A DNA stretch of 64,000 nucleotides from SZUA-36 sp963801195. GTDB taxonomy: Bacteria; Pseudomonadota; Gammaproteobacteria; Xanthomonadales; SZUA-36. Every line of letters begins with the position of its first letter. Position 1 is the first letter of the stretch. This document shows, piece by piece, positions 45,387 to 55,165 of this stretch. The notes under the pieces are model-generated. The model was not told where the DNA came from, made no database searches, and was given only the letters and a program-made list of their open reading frames with translations. The stretch spans positions 1,302,001 through 1,366,000 of the forward strand of contig CAWDDX010000007.1 in the NCBI GenBank assembly GCA_963801195.1. Reading direction: 5' to 3'. Both the position numbers and the translations under genes were made by a program.

Positions 45387-46984
45387 GCTACGGCCTTTAG
45401 TTTGCTTTCAACGGGTAAAAATACGGTCGCCAGTGCGCCTTCACCCGGCTTGCCCTCGAGGGAAATCCTTCCCTTGTGTGCTTCCACGATCGCCTTGGCG
45501 ACAGGCAGACCCAAGCCCGTACCACGCGCATGGCTCTGCGCCTTGCCACCGCGGAAAAAGCGCTGAAATGCCTGTCTCACCTCGTCTTCCGTCAAACCGA
45601 TACCGGTGTCCCTTACTTTCACCACAATCTCTTTCTCGCCACTGCTCAGGCTGACCGTCACAGTGCCGTTTTGCGCGGAATAACGCAAGGCATTGTCTAT
45701 CAAAATGGAGAAAACCTGGCGTAAACGTCCGGAATCACCCATTACCATTTCTTCTTTTATACCGAGGTACTGCTCGATCCTGACACCTTCTTGCTCGGCC
45801 CGCGGCGCAAAATCGGCGCATACGGTGCTGAGCAGGCTATTGACCGACACAGGGCGGACTTTCAAACGCGGTTCACCGGCATCGGCGCGCGCGATAAACA
45901 ACAGGTCATCGACCAACCGCGTGGTCTGGTCGGCCTGCTCCATGATGCGCATCAGCGTTTCCTGGTATTCCGACTTGCTCTTGACCTTGCCCCTCAAGGC
46001 TATTTCGGACTCGCCACGAATCACTGTTAAGGGGGTACGGAACTCGTGGGAAATATCAGCCAGCAGTTTCCGCCTGTTCTCGTCTACAAGCGCGAGAGTT
46101 TCGTTACTGCTTTTCAATGCGCGTGTGCGCTCCTCGACGATGGCCTCAAGTCGAATATTGGAGTCGCGCATCGCGGCCCGGTGCTCGGCCAGCTGACGCG
46201 CCATGGTATTAAACGCCGCGCCCAGTTGTTCAAACTCCCTTTCGTTCAACTCGGGAATACGGTGGTTCAGATCATCACTGGTGAAGGCTTCTGCGCCATG
46301 ATGCAATTCGTTGACGGAACGCGTCAGGTTGCGTGAGAAAAGCCAGGCAATGATGGTCGTTGCGCCGACAAGCGTCAGCATCAACAGCGGTAATACACCG
46401 GTAATGTAATGCGCCAGGGATACTGTCTCGGTATTCGCTTCCACGAGTTTATTGCGGCTGGCCGCGAGCGTATCTGTCATCAGATCCTCAAAAATTTCCG
46501 CGGTTCCAGAACTGCGCAATTTCTCCAGCTCGGCGCGCGCATCCGTGGGCCGTTGCTCTTCCAGGGCGATCCTTATGATCTCACCGGAAGCGATGATGAC
46601 TTCGACCAGACGTTCCATCTCGTTGAGCGTTTCCATCTCGGCCGCGACTGTTCCGACGCTGTGTAATTCATTTTCTTCGGAAACTGCTCGCCGGATGTCG
46701 ACAATCGCGGTTCGAAGACTCTGGACGTTGTCATGCCAGCGCGCGAGATCGCCAATCCTTTCATTGGCCACGCTGTCTTCAATCATGCTTATTTTCTGCG
46801 CAGTTTGTGCGGCAAGAATGCGGTCACCGTTGAGCACGGAATTGGCGATGGTGACGCGTTCCACATCATATTCAAACCACTGCACGCTGTCATAAAAATA
46901 CCATGCCAGTGCCAGCGTTATGACCAGCATCGCGCCAAACGCAAAGTGCAGTTTTAGACTGAAGCTTGTCTTCCTTACTGCCAT
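45383..46984 (-). CDS. Sensor histidine kinase
   Basis: 533 residues from the ATG at 46982-46984; a longer start at 47068 is not supported. Membrane helices at about 14-32 and 196-216 bracket a helical periplasmic sensor of about 160 residues. HAMP (about 217-270), HisKA with His313 in DISHEFRTP, and HATPase (N-box ILIDNALRYS, DTGIG, GTGLGLP) follow. The sensor shows no PAS-like motif, so the signal is unknown. It is the first gene of the two-gene operon with the OmpR-type regulator. Confidence 0.9.
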   Translation of the reverse strand: MAVRKTSFSLKLHFAFGAMLVITLALAWYFYDSVQWFEYDVERVTIANSVLNGDRILAAQTAQKISMIEDSVANERIGDLARWHDNVQSLRTAIVDIRRAVSEENELHSVGTVAAEMETLNEMERLVEVIIASGEIIRIALEEQRPTDARAELEKLRSSGTAEIFEDLMTDTLAASRNKLVEANTETVSLAHYITGVLPLLMLTLVGATTIIAWLFSRNLTRSVNELHHGAEAFTSDDLNHRIPELNEREFEQLGAAFNTMARQLAEHRAAMRDSNIRLEAIVEERTRALKSSNETLALVDENRRKLLADISHEFRTPLTVIRGESEIALRGKVKSKSEYQETLMRIMEQADQTTRLVDDLLFIARADAGEPRLKVRPVSVNSLLSTVCADFAPRAEQEGVRIEQYLGIKEEMVMGDSGRLRQVFSILIDNALRYSAQNGTVTVSLSSGEKEIVVKVRDTGIGLTEDEVRQAFQRFFRGGKAQSHARGTGLGLPVAKAIVEAHKGRISLEGKPGEGALATVFLPVESKLKAVA

Positions 46985-47100
46985 TTCCGTTTTGGATTCC
47001 AGGTTCCTTCCTCGGGTTGCACATAAGGATACCAAACAAAATACAAGTGCAATAGAATGGCTTGCCATAATACCTACCTCAATATCGGAAACCTATCCTT

Positions 47101-47991
47101 TTGAAGCTGCTTATTATTTTTAACCCCAACGCCGCCAACGGCCGCGCGGTTAAGAAGCTCACAGCAATCAGGAACAGATTCGAAAACCTCGGAATAGACG
47201 CGACGCTCCTGCCGACCAGTCATCCCGGGCACGGCGTGGAGCTGGTTGCAGGTACCGCCTTGTCGGCATATGACGGCGTGGTTGCAGCGGGTGGCGACGG
47301 CACGGTTTTTGAGGTCCTCAATGGCCTGTACCAACACTCGAAATCAGAACGCATACCCTTGGGACTTTTGCCCATCGGCACCGGCAACGCCTTCGCCCGA
47401 GAACTTCATTTGGGAGCGGATGCGCTGACCCACGCCATCGAAATCCTGCATCGCGGTCGCACTCGCCAGGTGGATGTCGGCCATGTAAAAACGGCTGAAC
47501 GGAGCTTTTACTTTGTCAATATCGTGCTGATGGGATTCGCGGTCGATGCCGGCCTGAAGGCAAGGAAAATGAAATTTCTCGGTGAACCGGCCTATACGCT
47601 TGCTACCCTCTGGCAGGTTCTGAAATTAAAGAGTTACCCGTTAATCATGAAGATCGATGGAGAAACATCGGAAAGCAACAATGTTTTCATCGCGATTTCC
47701 AATAGCCGCTACACCGGCACACATTTCCTGATCGCGCCGAATGCCAGTCTCGATGACGGTCAACTGGATGTGACCATCCTTGAAAGACTGCCCCGTCACC
47801 GTTTGCTCAAGCTCTTTCCAAGCATCTACAGCGGGCGGCACATCGAATACGATGAAGTAACGTCGCGTAAAGCTGCAAACATCCATATCCGCTCGCCCGA
47901 TGGGTATCTGTTGGGTCCGGATGGCGAGTTTTGCGGAAGATCGCCAGCAGAAATTTCCTGTTTGCCCCGGGACCTGGTGATATTCTCCTGA
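47101..47991 (+). CDS. Diacylglycerol/sphingosine kinase-family lipid kinase
   Basis: 296 residues from a TTG start at 47101. The DAGK catalytic domain shows NPNAANG near 8-14, GGDGT near 64-68 and GLLPIGTGNAFAREL near 84-98, matching the YegS/BmrU family of soluble lipid kinases. A likely role is phosphorylating a diacylglycerol-type lipid. It diverges from the kinase operon and is followed by a 245-bp gap with no gene seen. Confidence 0.88.
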   Translation: MKLLIIFNPNAANGRAVKKLTAIRNRFENLGIDATLLPTSHPGHGVELVAGTALSAYDGVVAAGGDGTVFEVLNGLYQHSKSERIPLGLLPIGTGNAFARELHLGADALTHAIEILHRGRTRQVDVGHVKTAERSFYFVNIVLMGFAVDAGLKARKMKFLGEPAYTLATLWQVLKLKSYPLIMKIDGETSESNNVFIAISNSRYTGTHFLIAPNASLDDGQLDVTILERLPRHRLLKLFPSIYSGRHIEYDEVTSRKAANIHIRSPDGYLLGPDGEFCGRSPAEISCLPRDLVIFS

Positions 47992-48236
47992 TCGCGCTGA
48001 CGTCTGAAACCTGGAGCATGCCTCGATAATCTGGCGAAAATTACTCGCCAATGGTTAATTTCACTTCACCGGGCCCCAAAAATTCCTGATTGACCAGCAA
48101 CCTTTTGGCGCATCACGTCGTCATATGTACTGGAACCGCGTAAATAATGCATCTCGTGGGGCCTGCACTATCAACTGGCCTTTTTCTTGCATAGGGTTAT
48201 TTGAGCTTGTTAATTTTCTGCAGTGAGGACGATGAT

Positions 48237-49043
48237 ATGAAAAGAACCGCCTTGACCTTCTCCATACGCTTTTGGGCTATTGTACTGGTCGCCCTTCTGA
48301 TCTTTCAATTCAGCGGCAACGCTTCGGCCGACAGTTGCAGATTTGAAAAGAAGATCGAAAAAACACTGGACGTTTCCAATAGCGAGCTGCTGACAATAAC
48401 CGCCGCAGCCGGAGACCTGGATGTCGTCGGCGTATCAGGATCCGGCAAGGCCATCATCCATGCCAGGGTCTGCGCCTCAAAGGAAGCATGGCTGGCGGAA
48501 TCTGATATTTACACGGCAGCTGGAAAGCACTCGGAGATTAGCGCTGACTTGCCCGATACGGATGGCAACTGGATATTTGGCACCAATTACGTATGGATGG
48601 ACATGCATATCGAAGTGCCCGATGACCTGGCTCTTGACGTCAGCGACAGCAGCGGTGACATGCTGTTGAAAAACATAGCCGAGGTGCAAATCAAGGACAG
48701 TTCAGGGGACATCGAGGTGGAGAGTGCCCGTGGCAGCGTGTCGGTCAGAGATTCCTCCGGCGACATCGACATTGCCGGTGCAGAGGGCGACGTAACCATT
48801 GAATCCGACAGTTCCGGAGATATCGACGCCGCGGATATCAATGGTAGCTTTCTGGTCGTGTCGGACAGTTCCGGCGATATCGAAGTGGTCCGCGTCAGCG
48901 ACGACGTCGTGGTCGAGAATGACTCTTCCGGAGATATCGGCGCCAGAGATGTTGGTGGTGATTTCCGCGTACTCAAAGACGGCAGCGGCGGCATCCACTC
49001 CAGCGGTGTAAAGGGCGAGGTTCAGATACCCGACAAGGATTGA
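48237..49043 (+). CDS. DUF4097-like exported repeat protein
   Basis: 268 residues from the ATG at 48237 (GAGGA at 48224-48228). A signal peptide ends near ASA-D (31-32). The second half is a regular repeat: DSSGD recurs at 137, 154, 172, 191, 210 and 229, with a decayed DGSGG at 248. The 17-19-residue spacing suggests one coil of a parallel beta-helix per repeat. The family is DUF4097 (putative adhesin or envelope-associated); actual role unknown. A hairpin terminator follows. Confidence 0.8.
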   Translation: MKRTALTFSIRFWAIVLVALLIFQFSGNASADSCRFEKKIEKTLDVSNSELLTITAAAGDLDVVGVSGSGKAIIHARVCASKEAWLAESDIYTAAGKHSEISADLPDTDGNWIFGTNYVWMDMHIEVPDDLALDVSDSSGDMLLKNIAEVQIKDSSGDIEVESARGSVSVRDSSGDIDIAGAEGDVTIESDSSGDIDAADINGSFLVVSDSSGDIEVVRVSDDVVVENDSSGDIGARDVGGDFRVLKDGSGGIHSSGVKGEVQIPDKD

Positions 49044-49071
49044 CACGACTCTTGGGCGCAAGTGTATTGAG

Positions 49072-49114
49072 CTAGCTGTGAATTCTGTGAAGGTTGTTCA
49101 CAGCTAGGGATTTT
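49072..49114 (+). terminator. Hairpin terminator between convergent genes
   Basis: Perfect 10-bp stem CTAGCTGTGA / TCACAGCTAG (49072-49081 and 49098-49107) followed by GGATTTT. It overlaps the stop codon of the minus-strand CD39-like gene. Confidence 0.6.
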
Positions 49115-50213
49115 CGAGACACCGGGTGGCCGTGCAAACGACGGCGCCCAGTGTCCAGTTTAAATCGCTGGGTTCACCATCAAGGGGCAATGCGAGGGAG
49201 CTCAATACATACTGCAGGTAAACCGACCGGAAACACGAAGTTTCCGGGCTGAACCCGCTATCGATACCCCTTCGACAGAAATTATCAACATCGCTTTTCT
49301 GCATATAGTGAAACGCATCGGTCAGGTGCCAGCGTAAACCATGGGTTCGTTTAATCAACCCGGATACAACCGAGGCCGCGTCCGCAAACCCCGTCATACC
49401 GGCCTCACAATCTTCAATTTGCCATGTCGGGTTATCCATACCGGCGCCGCGTGTACAGGCGGGTACCTGGCCGAACTTCATCCATGCCTCATCCTGGCCC
49501 CACCCCAGGAACGAATGGCTGTAAATATCGATGCTCCGGCCCTTCACCAGGACCTTACGGGCACCCTCGCAGGATGGGCATGGAAAGGTAACCTGGACAG
49601 AGGCGCCGCCCATTTCCGCAATCCCGAAATTCACATCGGTCTGTTTTTGGCTTTGAGCCAGCCAGGCATAAAGGCCTTCCTCGTATCCTGACAAGGTACG
49701 CGCAGTCACCGGCACCCCCAGTTTCTTTCCGAGCTTTTCGGAAAGCTTTTTCCAGACCACGTCGCTGGCCTTTGCATCGTATTGCTCCGCCAGACGCATG
49801 CCGGCAGTCCCATACACGGCTGCCGCCTCTACATTGCAATGTGTCTGCCAGTCAAATGCGGGCCAGCGCGGTTTTCCATTTGCACCGGCCGGGCCATCTC
49901 TGCGCAACCGAGTCAACGCATCGACAATCTCACCAATGACCTCATCAGCATCAGCCATTGTTTTACCCCGGCTTCCACGGATGGGGTCAGCCAGCGCGGC
50001 GGCCGTCGGACCCGCGTGCTGCAACCAGCCTGCCGCTGTGTGCTGGTAAACAAACAGGCGCGTTCTGCTGCTGCCCGCGTCATAGATCACGATACAGGCG
50101 GTAGTGTCCGGCGGGCCGTGACCAAGTTGCGCGGGTGCCTTGCAGCCACCGACCGTAACAGCGAGGACAATAAGCGGCAAAAACAGACGCGTGCTATCGA
50201 ACAAGTGCATCAT
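49104..50213 (-). CDS. GDA1/CD39-family nucleoside phosphatase lipoprotein
   Basis: 369 residues. A signal peptide ends in the lipobox VGGC (Cys24). Apyrase conserved regions are visible in order: YDAGSSRTRLFVY (44-56, phosphate loop), VYGTAGMRL near 134, ARTLSGYEEGLYAWL with the catalytic-type Glu, IAEMGGASVQVTF and a late NWTLGAVV. This family hydrolyses nucleoside tri- and diphosphates; in bacteria it is uncommon and best known from Legionella. An envelope location would let it scavenge external nucleotides, consistent with the salvage genes elsewhere in the window. Confidence 0.85.
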   Translation of the reverse strand: MMHLFDSTRLFLPLIVLAVTVGGCKAPAQLGHGPPDTTACIVIYDAGSSRTRLFVYQHTAAGWLQHAGPTAAALADPIRGSRGKTMADADEVIGEIVDALTRLRRDGPAGANGKPRWPAFDWQTHCNVEAAAVYGTAGMRLAEQYDAKASDVVWKKLSEKLGKKLGVPVTARTLSGYEEGLYAWLAQSQKQTDVNFGIAEMGGASVQVTFPCPSCEGARKVLVKGRSIDIYSHSFLGWGQDEAWMKFGQVPACTRGAGMDNPTWQIEDCEAGMTGFADAASVVSGLIKRTHGLRWHLTDAFHYMQKSDVDNFCRRGIDSGFSPETSCFRSVYLQYVLSSLALPLDGEPSDLNWTLGAVVCTATRCLENP

Positions 50214-50251
50214 TGATGGTCAATTGGTATCCCTCACCTTAATAGTCAAAC

Positions 50252-51880
50252 TCACCAGCGCTGGGCGTCGGCCAGTTTCCAGTCCGTCCTCCAGTCGTCA
50301 GGCATCGTGGATTCCTGCAAAAGGCATGAGTCCGGTATGGGCGGATACATTTCATCATAGTTCATAACCACGGTACCACCGACGCGGCGGTGGATGTGAC
50401 CAGGGTTCAGATCTTCAAGCTTTTGCACGCCGGCTGCGGCAAGCAATTCCAGAAGATTGTGAATCATGGACTTATGATAATTTGCCACACGCTGGCCCTT
50501 CAGATCGATATCGAGTGCTTTGTAGCGCGCGGGGTCCTGTGTGGCAATGCCAGTAGGGCATTTATCCGTATTGCAACTTCGTGATTGCAGGCAGCCCAGG
50601 GCAAACATCATCGCACGTGCGGCATTGACGGTATCCGCGCCGAGCGCCAGCAGCCTTATGACGTGAAAAGCGGACAAGGCCTTACCCGCTGCAATCAGAC
50701 GTATTGGCTGCCGCAAACCGGTTCCCCGCAAAGCGCGGTTGACGAATATCAGTCCATCACGCAACGGTGTTCCAACCGAATTGGTCAACTCGACAGGGGC
50801 GGCACCCGTGCCACCTTCCGAACCATCGACCGTGATGAAATCCGGGCGGATTCCGCTCTCGATCATGGCCTTGCAAATACCCAGAAACTCCGATTTGTTG
50901 CCAATACACAATTTGAACCCTACCGGCTTGCCGCCCGATAGTTCACGCAGGCGAACTACAAACTCCAACAGTCCGGCGGGTGAGTTGAAACTGCTGTGTG
51001 CCGGCGGGGAGACCACGTCCTGACCCATGGGAACATGACGGATTGCAGCAATCTCTTCCGTCACTTTGGCGGCCGGAAGGATACCGCCATGACCGGGCTT
51101 GGCGCCCTGGGACAACTTGATCTCAATCATTTTGACGATCGGCAGATTGGCTGTTTGTTCAAAACGGGCGGCATCGAATTCGCCCGACGTGTTGCGACAT
51201 CCAAAATAGCCCGTGCCGATTTGCCAGATGATATCGGCGCCATACTTCTGGTGATAAGGGCTTAAGCCCCCCTCCCCCGTGTTGTGGGCAAAGCCACCCA
51301 TTTTTGCCCCCTTGTTCAAGGCCATGATGGCGTTTTTGCTCAGGGCGCCGTAACTCATGGCCGAAATGTTCAGGGGCGATGCGGCATAGGGTTGCGCGCA
51401 GACACCCTCGCCAAACACAATTCGCGGATTGTGTTCGACGATTTCGCAGGGTGCCAGCGAATGATTGATCCACTCATATCCATCAACGTAGACATCGAAG
51501 ATGGTACCGAATGGACGCGTGTCCCGGTCACCCTTTGCGCGTTGGTAGACCAGTGAGCGAAATTCCCGGTTAACGGGTGTGCCATCGGTTTCAGATTCGA
51601 CAAAATACTGTTGTATTTCCATACGGATGGATTCAAACAGGTAACGAATATGCCCCAGTAAGGGGTAGATTCGCAAAACGGTGTGCCGACGCTGCAGCAT
51701 GTCGTAAAAACCCCGTCCAACCAGGGGTAATATTAGTACCAGTAACCAGGCGGCCGGCGGCCAGTACATGCTCCAAAACACGACCAGGGGCAACAGCGTG
51801 ATGCTCAATATTATAAACCACTGTCTTACCGTCATAGTTAGCCACTCCATCAAGGCGTATCTCAGGAATCGCTGATCCAT
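50252..51880 (-). CDS. FMN-binding glutamate-synthase-like protein
   Basis: 542 residues (an ATG at 51835 is an alternative start). One or two N-terminal membrane helices (about 18-55) precede a glutamate synthase central/FMN barrel domain, with the substrate/FMN segment ISAMSYGALSKNAI near 170 and the 3Fe-4S cysteines in GCLQSRSCNTDKCPTG near 425-440. It lacks the amidotransferase domain of GltB, so it belongs to the stand-alone FMN-dependent family of unclear substrate. It is 38 bp upstream of, and probably transcribed with, the CD39-like gene. Confidence 0.85.
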   Translation of the reverse strand: MDQRFLRYALMEWLTMTVRQWFIILSITLLPLVVFWSMYWPPAAWLLVLILPLVGRGFYDMLQRRHTVLRIYPLLGHIRYLFESIRMEIQQYFVESETDGTPVNREFRSLVYQRAKGDRDTRPFGTIFDVYVDGYEWINHSLAPCEIVEHNPRIVFGEGVCAQPYAASPLNISAMSYGALSKNAIMALNKGAKMGGFAHNTGEGGLSPYHQKYGADIIWQIGTGYFGCRNTSGEFDAARFEQTANLPIVKMIEIKLSQGAKPGHGGILPAAKVTEEIAAIRHVPMGQDVVSPPAHSSFNSPAGLLEFVVRLRELSGGKPVGFKLCIGNKSEFLGICKAMIESGIRPDFITVDGSEGGTGAAPVELTNSVGTPLRDGLIFVNRALRGTGLRQPIRLIAAGKALSAFHVIRLLALGADTVNAARAMMFALGCLQSRSCNTDKCPTGIATQDPARYKALDIDLKGQRVANYHKSMIHNLLELLAAAGVQKLEDLNPGHIHRRVGGTVVMNYDEMYPPIPDSCLLQESTMPDDWRTDWKLADAQRW

Positions 51881-52096
51881 TCATGAACGCGCATCTTGCG
51901 TGCAAAATACATCAGGGAATTCTAAGTGTAGCCTGTCGGAGCGATCTCTGCGGAAACAGGTAACCCTGAACGGAAACGCGCCGGAACATCCCGGCGGGGC
52001 AGCGTGGTTTTACCGGCCTGACTGCGGTAATCAGGGGCCGACCCGTCATTGGGGCCGGCACCCGCTTGCGGGAGCGTACCGGGATAAAGCGGACTT

Positions 52097-52537
52097 TTAC
52101 CGGGCCAACTGGTGCCGGACCCATTGTTCAATCTGCCCACCCATCATTGCGCCGGACTGCCGGGCGATTTCCTTACCGTCCTTAAACAGCACGAGTGTTG
52201 GTATGCTTCGAATATCAAACTGAGCCGCCACCTGCTGTTCATCTTCGGTATTGAGCTTGGCCAGCCTGACGTCCGGTTCAAGCGCAACGGCTGCTTTTTC
52301 ATAAGCCGGCGCCATCATTTTGCAAGGGCCGCACCACGGCGCCCAGAAATCCACCAACACCGGTATTTCGCTGCCGGCGATGTGCTTGTGAAAACTCGCC
52401 GAAGTCAACTCGATCGGCTTCGCTGCGAAAATATGCTTGCCGCATTTACCACACAACGGACTATCCCCGAGTCGCTCCGCCGGGACCCTGTTCACTGCGC
52501 CACAATAGGGGCATACCACTTTTTTTGAAAAACTCAT
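52097..52537 (-). CDS. trxC: Thioredoxin 2
   Basis: 146 residues. An N-terminal zinc ribbon (Cys9, Cys12, Cys29, Cys32) precedes a thioredoxin domain with active site WCGPC (Cys69, Cys72), exactly the TrxC layout. It reduces protein disulfides in the cytosol and responds to oxidative stress in E. coli. The 200-bp region before the downstream glutamate-synthase-like gene shows no gene. Confidence 0.95.
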   Translation of the reverse strand: MSFSKKVVCPYCGAVNRVPAERLGDSPLCGKCGKHIFAAKPIELTSASFHKHIAGSEIPVLVDFWAPWCGPCKMMAPAYEKAAVALEPDVRLAKLNTEDEQQVAAQFDIRSIPTLVLFKDGKEIARQSGAMMGGQIEQWVRHQLAR

Positions 52538-52827
52538 TGCAGTTCCTTTTTCGTCAACCGGTGATATCCGGATCGTATATTAAATATTGATAATATATGT
52601 ATGGGTAACAGTGCCGGAATCAAGTCAGCCACAATGAAATTCAAACGTGTTTAATACGCATGGCGTCCGTGCCATTACACTGTATTGAACCAAAAGCAAA
52701 ATGATTGAAAGTGAAGTTTCGTGTATATTATTTTGCGCGGGTATCTGAACATCATGCCATGCGCAAAGAACCCGGATACTGCTGAGCGACTGAAATTTAT
52801 TAAAACAATGGCGCTATCAGGATAGAC

Positions 52828-53682
52828 ATGACGCTGCTCATACAGATCACGGACACCCATATCCTGCCGCCGGGAGAAGTGCTCTATGGCAGCATTGACT
52901 CGGCGCTTCATTTGCAGGAAACGGTCCTGGAAATAAATCGCATGCAACCCTCTCCGGACGCGGTTATTTTCACGGGGGATCTCGTAGAGCACGGCGACAC
53001 GGCTGGCTACGAGCACTTTATGCAACTGATTGAGCCGTTGTCCATGCCGTCCTGGGTCATACCGGGAAACCATGACAACCCGCCGGTGATGCTGGAAGTA
53101 TTTGCCGGCACGTCCTGCTTCCCGGTACATGACAAAACCTACCAGTACGCAGTTGAGGATCTGCCCTTCAGAATCCTGGCGCTAAACAGTCACTGCGACG
53201 GGACCGAATTACCGGATTTTGATGCGCACAAACTTGCCTGGCTTAAATACCAGCTCGGCAAATCGGACAAACCCGTACTTCTCGCTGTCCACCATCCGCC
53301 GATGACCACCGGAATCGAGTTGATCGATATGGGTGGAGCGGAATGGTACAAGGGGATGCGTTCGGTTATCGCCGCACACAGCCAGGTCAGACTCGTGATC
53401 TGCGGACACTGCCATACCGACCTGAGCGGCCGGATCGGACAGGTGCCGGTTTACATGGCGCCTGCCAATTCCCACCAGCTGATTGCGACCCGCGGCTTGA
53501 AAGTTGCACCGGCAACGGTCAACAAACCAGGCGCGCCGACGCTGCATCAATTTATCGACGGTAATTTCCTGAGTGGAACCCAGCGCTGGCCGATCGACGT
53601 AGATGAAAAACGTATCGACAGGAACTCCGGTCTTTCCTGGGATGAACTGAAAACAAAAATGATGGGAACGCGCGCCGGTTAA
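52828..53682 (+). CDS. cpdA: 3',5'-cyclic-AMP phosphodiesterase
   Basis: 284 residues. It is a calcineurin-like metallophosphoesterase with the metal motifs DTH (9-11), GDLVEHG (about 51-57), GNHD (about 79-82), HHPP near 156-159 and GHCHTD near 195-200. This order and spacing match CpdA. It hydrolyses cAMP to AMP and so sets the cNMP level that CRP-type and other cNMP-binding proteins read. Ribosome site is weak (AGGA at about 52818). Confidence 0.9.
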   Translation: MTLLIQITDTHILPPGEVLYGSIDSALHLQETVLEINRMQPSPDAVIFTGDLVEHGDTAGYEHFMQLIEPLSMPSWVIPGNHDNPPVMLEVFAGTSCFPVHDKTYQYAVEDLPFRILALNSHCDGTELPDFDAHKLAWLKYQLGKSDKPVLLAVHHPPMTTGIELIDMGGAEWYKGMRSVIAAHSQVRLVICGHCHTDLSGRIGQVPVYMAPANSHQLIATRGLKVAPATVNKPGAPTLHQFIDGNFLSGTQRWPIDVDEKRIDRNSGLSWDELKTKMMGTRAG

Positions 53683-53701
53683 TCTGCTCAATGGTCCTGT
53701 G

Positions 53702-54934
53702 TCAGTGTCCCTTTCTGGGAGGCAGCAGGGTATTGCCGAACAGCAGGCCGCCGACCAGCGAGATCAGCAGGCGCATCGCCAACAGGCTGGTTTCGGTCAA
53801 GTTGGTCCCGCCATCGAGAAGCAACGCCGTTGCACCGTGGTAACCAATGGTGCCGGGAACCAGCAAAATAACCCCGGGGACCCTGATCAATGCTCCGGTT
53901 TGTTTGAATTGCCGCCCGTACAGGTTGGCGAGTACCGCCACGGTCATCGAGGCCAGCAAAACTCCGAATTCCAGACCACCGGCGGCAACGCCGACACGGC
54001 TGACCAGGTAGCTGACGATGGCCGCGAGCACGGCGATATGAAATTCTTTCCGGCGTACCGAAAAAAGCACGCCGAAGCTGAATGATGCCGCCAATAGCGC
54101 AGGCCATCTGAACCAGTCCGGCGGTGTGGAAAGGCGTCCCGCCGATACGGGGTCCGGCACCCAACCAAACCACCCCACCACTACCGTTCCGATCAATACG
54201 CCCAACGACAGTTTCAGCAAGGTGACAAGGGCGCCTGAGAAGCGTGCTGAGCCCGACGCCAGGTGCGCGGTTGAAAGCTCGGTAACCGCGATGGTAAGAC
54301 CGAGGCCGGGTATCAACACGATCAGGCTGGACATGATGATCACAAATATATCCAATCCCGGCACCATCCGGTTCAAGGCAAAAACCAGGAACGTACTGAA
54401 CAATGCAGCGATGGCTTCCAGACCGCCTTCACGCAGCGCAGCGCCGGCGTGGGTGACCAGCAAACCGGTCAGCGAGCCGCTTACCGTGGCCATGGCTATA
54501 CCGGGCCAGCTGGCACTCAACATGACTGCCACCGCCCCGCCCGTCAGACCCCAGCAGGCGATTTGCAGCCACACCGGATATAACTGTTTCGGTTGCCAGT
54601 TTTTGAGTGTCGCGTAAGCCTCCCCGGTGTTGATTTCACCATCGAGCAGACCGTTACCGATATCGTAGAGTTCAGCCGTGTTTCCGAGGTTGATCTCCGG
54701 GGGGCTCATACGGTCCAATTGCATCGGGATCGGTCGGTTGTCGTCTTCATCGTCCTGGTACTGGAATGACAGGAAGATCGAAGTCGGGCTGGATAAAGCC
54801 TGGCAGTTGAAGCCCAGCTTGTCCGCCAGTGCAATCATCATGTGTTCGAACAGGTGTGCGGGCACGCCGGCCATGTGCAGCTGACGTGCGAAACGCTTCA
54901 GGAAACGTACTTCCAGTGGAAGAGGATTGCTCAT
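53702..54934 (-). CDS. Threonine/serine exporter (ThrE family)
   Basis: 410 residues from the ATG at 54932-54934. An N-terminal soluble ThrE domain (FARQLHMAGVPAHLFEHMM..., about 12-110) precedes about ten hydrophobic segments in two halves, the single-chain form of ThrE. It is an inner-membrane exporter of threonine or serine in known members. It is convergent with cpdA (19 bp apart). Confidence 0.8.
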   Translation of the reverse strand: MSNPLPLEVRFLKRFARQLHMAGVPAHLFEHMMIALADKLGFNCQALSSPTSIFLSFQYQDDEDDNRPIPMQLDRMSPPEINLGNTAELYDIGNGLLDGEINTGEAYATLKNWQPKQLYPVWLQIACWGLTGGAVAVMLSASWPGIAMATVSGSLTGLLVTHAGAALREGGLEAIAALFSTFLVFALNRMVPGLDIFVIIMSSLIVLIPGLGLTIAVTELSTAHLASGSARFSGALVTLLKLSLGVLIGTVVVGWFGWVPDPVSAGRLSTPPDWFRWPALLAASFSFGVLFSVRRKEFHIAVLAAIVSYLVSRVGVAAGGLEFGVLLASMTVAVLANLYGRQFKQTGALIRVPGVILLVPGTIGYHGATALLLDGGTNLTETSLLAMRLLISLVGGLLFGNTLLPPRKGH

Positions 54935-55165
54935 TTCGTTGCCCGTCCAGGGTTGATAAATTGCAGGGTGCAGCACCAGTTTGCCTTAGGCTGGCCACTA
55001 TATCGCGGGTGCAATGCGGATCACAGCCATCGATTACGATGCAGTACACTGGCGGAAAATACAACGAGGGATTCAACTCCCTCAGGTAAAACGTGGTATA
55101 CAATTGAGTTTTATCATACTCACTGATAGTCTGTCGCGCACACGCGTTCAGGTACAATAAAAAAC

